Part shown: in pieces, positions 61,172-64,000 of the stretch
Layout: the number at the start of each line of letters is the position of its first letter
How positions within the stretch are numbered: the stretch's first letter is position 1
Assembly: GCF_029227915.1 (NCBI RefSeq)
Contig: NC_079880.1
Span: forward strand, 2,544,001-2,608,000
Origin: Hydractinia symbiolongicarpus
Lineage: Eukaryota; Cnidaria; Hydrozoa; Anthoathecata; Hydractiniidae
Direction of reading: 5' to 3'
DNA: 64,000 bases
Notes under the pieces: generated by a model
Database searches by the model: none
Told to the model about the DNA's origin: nothing
What the model saw: the letters and a program-made list of their open reading frames with translations, nothing else
Program-made: the position numbers and the translations under genes

Positions 61172-64000
61172 ATAAGACTTTTAGTTTTCAAAAATGTTTT
61201 CATTTTTGATGAGACGCTTAATGAAAGTGGTTTAATCGCCAGCAAACGAAAACCCGCGATTTACCGTAAATCCCGGGCTTGGCCCGTATAGTCGAATGTA
61301 TACAAAGAAAGTACCCTGTGAGTAAACTCATTTCCAAAACGATTTTTTAAATTATCTTCTCACCACTAAAACGCATGAGACTTGTAGTTTTTAAAAATGT
61401 TTTCATTTTTGATGAGACGCTGAATAAAAGAAGTGTAATCGCCGGCAAACGAAAACCCGCCATTTCCCGTAAACCCCGGACTCGGCCCGTATAGTCAAAA
61501 GTATACAAAGAAATTACCCAGGGAGTAAACTCATTTTCCGAACGATTTTTTAAATTATTTTTTCACCACTACAACGCATGAGACTTGAAGTTTTTAAAAA
61601 TGTTTTCATTTTTGATGAGACGCTGAATAAAAGAAGTTTAATCGCCGGCAAACGAAAACCCGCCATTTTCCGTAAACCCCGGACTCGGCCAGTATAGTCA
61701 AAAGTATACAAAGAAAGTACCCAGGGAATAAACTCATTTTCCGAACGATTTTTTAAATTATTTTTTCACCACTACAACGCATGAGACTTGTAGTTTTCAA
61801 AAATTATTTCATATTTGATGGGACGCTGAATAAAAGAAGTTTAATCGCCGGCAAACGAAAATACGCGATTTCCCGTAAATCCCGGACTCGGCCCGTATAG
61901 TCAAAAGTATACAAAGAAAGTACCCAGGGAGTAAACTCATTTCCCGAACGATTTTTTAAATTATTTTTTCACCAATAAAACGCATGAGACTTGTAGTTTT
62001 CAAAAATGTTTTCATTTTTGATGAGACGCTTAATGAAAGAGGTTTAATCGCCGGCAAACGAAATCCCGCGTTTTCCCGTAAATCCGGGGCTTGGCCCGTA
62101 TAGTCGAATATATACAAAGAAAGTACCCAGGGAGTAAACTCATTTCCCGAACGATTTTTTAAATTTTTCTTTCACCACTAAAACGCATGAGACTTGTAGT
62201 TTTCAAAAAAATGTTTTCATTTTTGATGAGACGCTTAATGAAAGTGGTTTAATCGCCAGCAAACGAAAACCCGCGATTTACCGTAAATCCCGGGCTTGGC
62301 CCGTATAGTCGAATGTATACAAAGAAAGTACCCTGTGAGTAAACTCATTTCCAAAACGATTTTTTAAATTATCTTCTCACCACTAAAACGCATGAGACTT
62401 GTAGTTTTTAAAAATGTTTTCATTTTTGATAAGACGCTGAATAAAAGAAGTGTAATCGCCGGCAAACGAAAACCCGCCATTTCCCGTAAACCCCGGACTC
62501 GGCCCGTATAGTCAAAAGTATACAAAGAAATTACCCAGGGAGTAAACTCATTTTCCGAACGATTTTTTAAATTATTTTTTCACCACTACAACGCATGAGA
62601 CTTGTAGTTTTTAAAAATGTTTTCATTTTTGATGAGACGCTGAATAAAAGAAGTTTAATCGCCGGCAAACGAAAACCCGCCATTTTCCGTAAACCCCGGA
62701 TTCGGCCAGTATAGTCAAAAGTATACAAAGAAAGTACCCAGGGAATAAACTCATTTTCCGAACGATTTTTTAAATTATTTTTTCACCACTACAACGCATG
62801 AGACTTGTAGTTTTCAAAAATGTTTTCATTTTTGATGAGACGCTTAATGAAAGTGGTTTAATCGCCAGCAAACGAAAACCCGCGATTTACCGTAAATCCC
62901 GGGCTTGGCCCGTATAGTCGAATGTATACAAAGAAAGTACCCTGTGGGTAAACTCATTTCCAAAACGATTTTTTAAATTATCTTCTCACCACTAAAACGC
63001 ATGAGACTTGTAGTTTTTAAAAATGTTTTCATTTTTGATGAGACGCTGAATAAAAGAAGTGTAATCGCCGGCAAACGAAAACCCGCCATTTCCCGTAAAC
63101 CCCGGACTCGGCCCGTATAGTCAAAAGTATACAAAGAAATTACCCAGGGAGTAAACTCATTTTCCGAACGATTTTTTAAATTATTTTTTCACCACTACAA
63201 CGCATGAGACTTGTAGTTTTTAAAAATGTTTTCATTTTTGATGAGACGCTGAATAAAAGAAGTTTAATCGCCGGCAAACGAAAACCCGCCATTTTCCGTA
63301 AACCCCGGATTCGGCCAGTATAGTCAAAAGTATACAAAGAAAGTACCCAGGGAATAAACTCATTTTCCGAACGATTTTTTAAATTATTTTTTCACCACTA
63401 CAACGCATGAGACTTGTAGTTTTCAAAAATGTTTTCATTTTTGATGAGACGCTGAATAAAAGAAGTTTAATCGCCCTCAAACGAAAATCCGCGATTTCCC
63501 GTAAATCCCGGACTCGGCCCGTATAGTCCAAAGTATACAAAGAAAGTACCCAGGGAGTAAACTCATTTCCCGAACGATTTTTTAATTTTTTTTTCACCAC
63601 TAAAACGCATGAGACTTGTAGTTTTCAAAAATGTTTTCATTTTTGATGAGACGGTTAATGAAAGAAGTTTAATCGCCGGCAAACGAAATCCCGCGATTTC
63701 CCGTAAATCCCGGGCTTGGCCCGTATAGTCGAATGTATACAAAGAAATTACAAAGTGAGTAAACTCATTTCCCAAACGATTTTTTAATTTTTTTTTTCAC
63801 CACTAAAACGCATGAGACTTGTAGTTTTCAAAAATGTTTTCATTTTTGATGAGACGCTTAATGAAAGAGGTTTAATCGCCGGCAAACGAAATCCCGCGTT
63901 TTCCCGTAAATCCGGGGCTTGGCCCGTATAGTCGAATGTATACAAAGAAAGTACCCAGGGAGTAAACTCATTTCCCGAACGATTTTTAAATTTTTTTTTC
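61172..64000 (+). repeat. Block V: 3-monomer module in three copies, and array continuation
   Basis: A module of [type II with GATTTACCG] + [GAAGTGTAATCGCC] + [GCCATTTTCCGTAAACCCC] starts at 61172, 62187 and 62798; the second-unit starts at 61375, 62392 and 63001 are 1017 and 609 bp apart. The last units (63407, 63609, 63812) are a CGCCCTC type and two type II units. The window ends inside the unit at 63812, so the array continues beyond it. Confidence 0.85.
62187..62391 (+). repeat. Chimeric monomer at a one-monomer deletion (62.2 kb)
   Basis: The 5' part has the A7 run seen in the unit at 60967. The 3' part (AAAGTGGTTTAATCGCCAGC, GATTTACCG) matches the next unit at 61172. The parallel region at 60.97-61.37 kb has two units where this one has one. 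Confidence 0.85.

Larger units (their letters stand above)
1..64000. repeat. Satellite DNA array, ~202-203 bp monomer, ~315 copies
   Basis: The same ~203 bp unit recurs head to tail over the full window with constant phase and orientation. Successive starts at 1, 204, 405, 608, 810 and 1012 give spacings of 203, 201, 203, 202 and 202 bp, and the last start is at 63812. Conserved landmarks in each unit, in order, are ATGAGAC or ATAAGAC, TTGTAGTTTT, CATTTTTGATGAGACGCT, TTTAATCGCCGG, CCCGTAAAT, CCGTATAGTC, GTATACAAAG, GTAAACTCATTTCC, a T6 run and CACCACTAAAACGC. No foreign insertion, strand flip or unique sequence was seen. Arrays of this kind are typical of eukaryotic heterochromatin. Centromeric versus subtelomeric position cannot be decided from sequence alone, and I do not recognise the family. 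Confidence 0.99.

Noticed and set aside
1-64000. CRISPR array
   Set aside because: There are no short repeats alternating with unique spacers; the whole 203-bp unit is repeated and no cas genes are present.
1-64000. Transposon or retroelement tandem array
   Set aside because: The unit has no terminal repeats, target-site duplications, coding remnants or tRNA-like promoter boxes that I could find. A transposon origin of the monomer cannot be excluded by eye.
1-64000. Telomere repeats or rDNA spacer
   Set aside because: No short telomeric (TTAGGG/TTAGG-like) tracts and no rRNA sequence were seen in the window.

Overview
The whole 64 kb window is one uninterrupted tandem array of a satellite DNA with a monomer of about 202-203 bp, roughly 315 copies, all in the same orientation. 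I see no protein-coding gene, RNA gene, transposon, CRISPR array or unique-sequence interruption anywhere. The window opens at a monomer start (base 1) and closes inside a monomer that starts at 63812. A hand count on one typical monomer gives 77 G+C in 203 bp (about 38%) and 12 CpG where base composition predicts about 7. The layout (64 kb of head-to-tail ~200 bp units with higher-order repeats) is typical of eukaryotic centromeric, pericentromeric or subtelomeric heterochromatin. The lack of CpG depletion argues against a genome with heavy CpG methylation and fits many invertebrates, but I do not recognise the family and cannot name the organism.

Monomer anatomy: the 5' part holds an AT-rich inverted repeat (9-bp arms, 4-nt loop). 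The centre holds GC-rich elements (GCCGGC, a CGGGC/GCCCG inverted repeat and GTATAC). The 3' part is a T/A-rich tract ending in a CACCACTAAAACGC-like box before the next ATGAGAC/ATAAGAC. Two main lineages are interleaved: type I (GCTGAATAAAAG, usually GTCAAAAGTATAC and CCCAGGG) and type II (GCTTAATGAAAG, GTCGAATGTATAC, often CCCTGTG). The type II GCTTAATGAAAG block is missing from about 22 to 45 kb.

Layout: 1-5.7 kb is mixed type I/II with a 5/6-monomer higher-order repeat (HOR). 5.7-9.9 kb repeats variants of the first block. 9.9-16.2 kb holds two copies of an 18/19-monomer HOR. 15.3-18.9 kb is a 9-monomer tandem duplication (1821 bp). 19.35-23.0 kb is another 9-monomer duplication (1823 bp). 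23-28 kb holds 3- and 8-monomer duplications (609 and 1619 bp). 28-31 kb recurs 13,161 bp downstream at 41.7-44.2 kb. 30.5-34.9 kb is an 11-monomer duplication (2228 bp). 34.9-41.7 kb contains 2-, 3-, 5- and 7-monomer duplications. 44.9-48.5 kb is a 9-monomer pair (1825 bp). 48.5-53.2 kb is a patchwork of neighbouring blocks. 53.2-64 kb is a divergent type I/II block with an 11-monomer HOR (2233 bp) and a 3-monomer module.

The most interesting signal is evolutionary. At several places two copies of a higher-order unit differ by exactly one monomer, and the shorter copy carries a chimeric monomer whose two ends match the two monomers flanking the missing junction. These are readable footprints of unequal exchange inside the 203-bp unit, with gene-conversion-like patches elsewhere. 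Apparent ORFs of 60-121 codons on both strands are by-products of the repeat. All offsets and boundaries were read by eye from diagnostic variants; block edges carry an uncertainty of about 100 bp.
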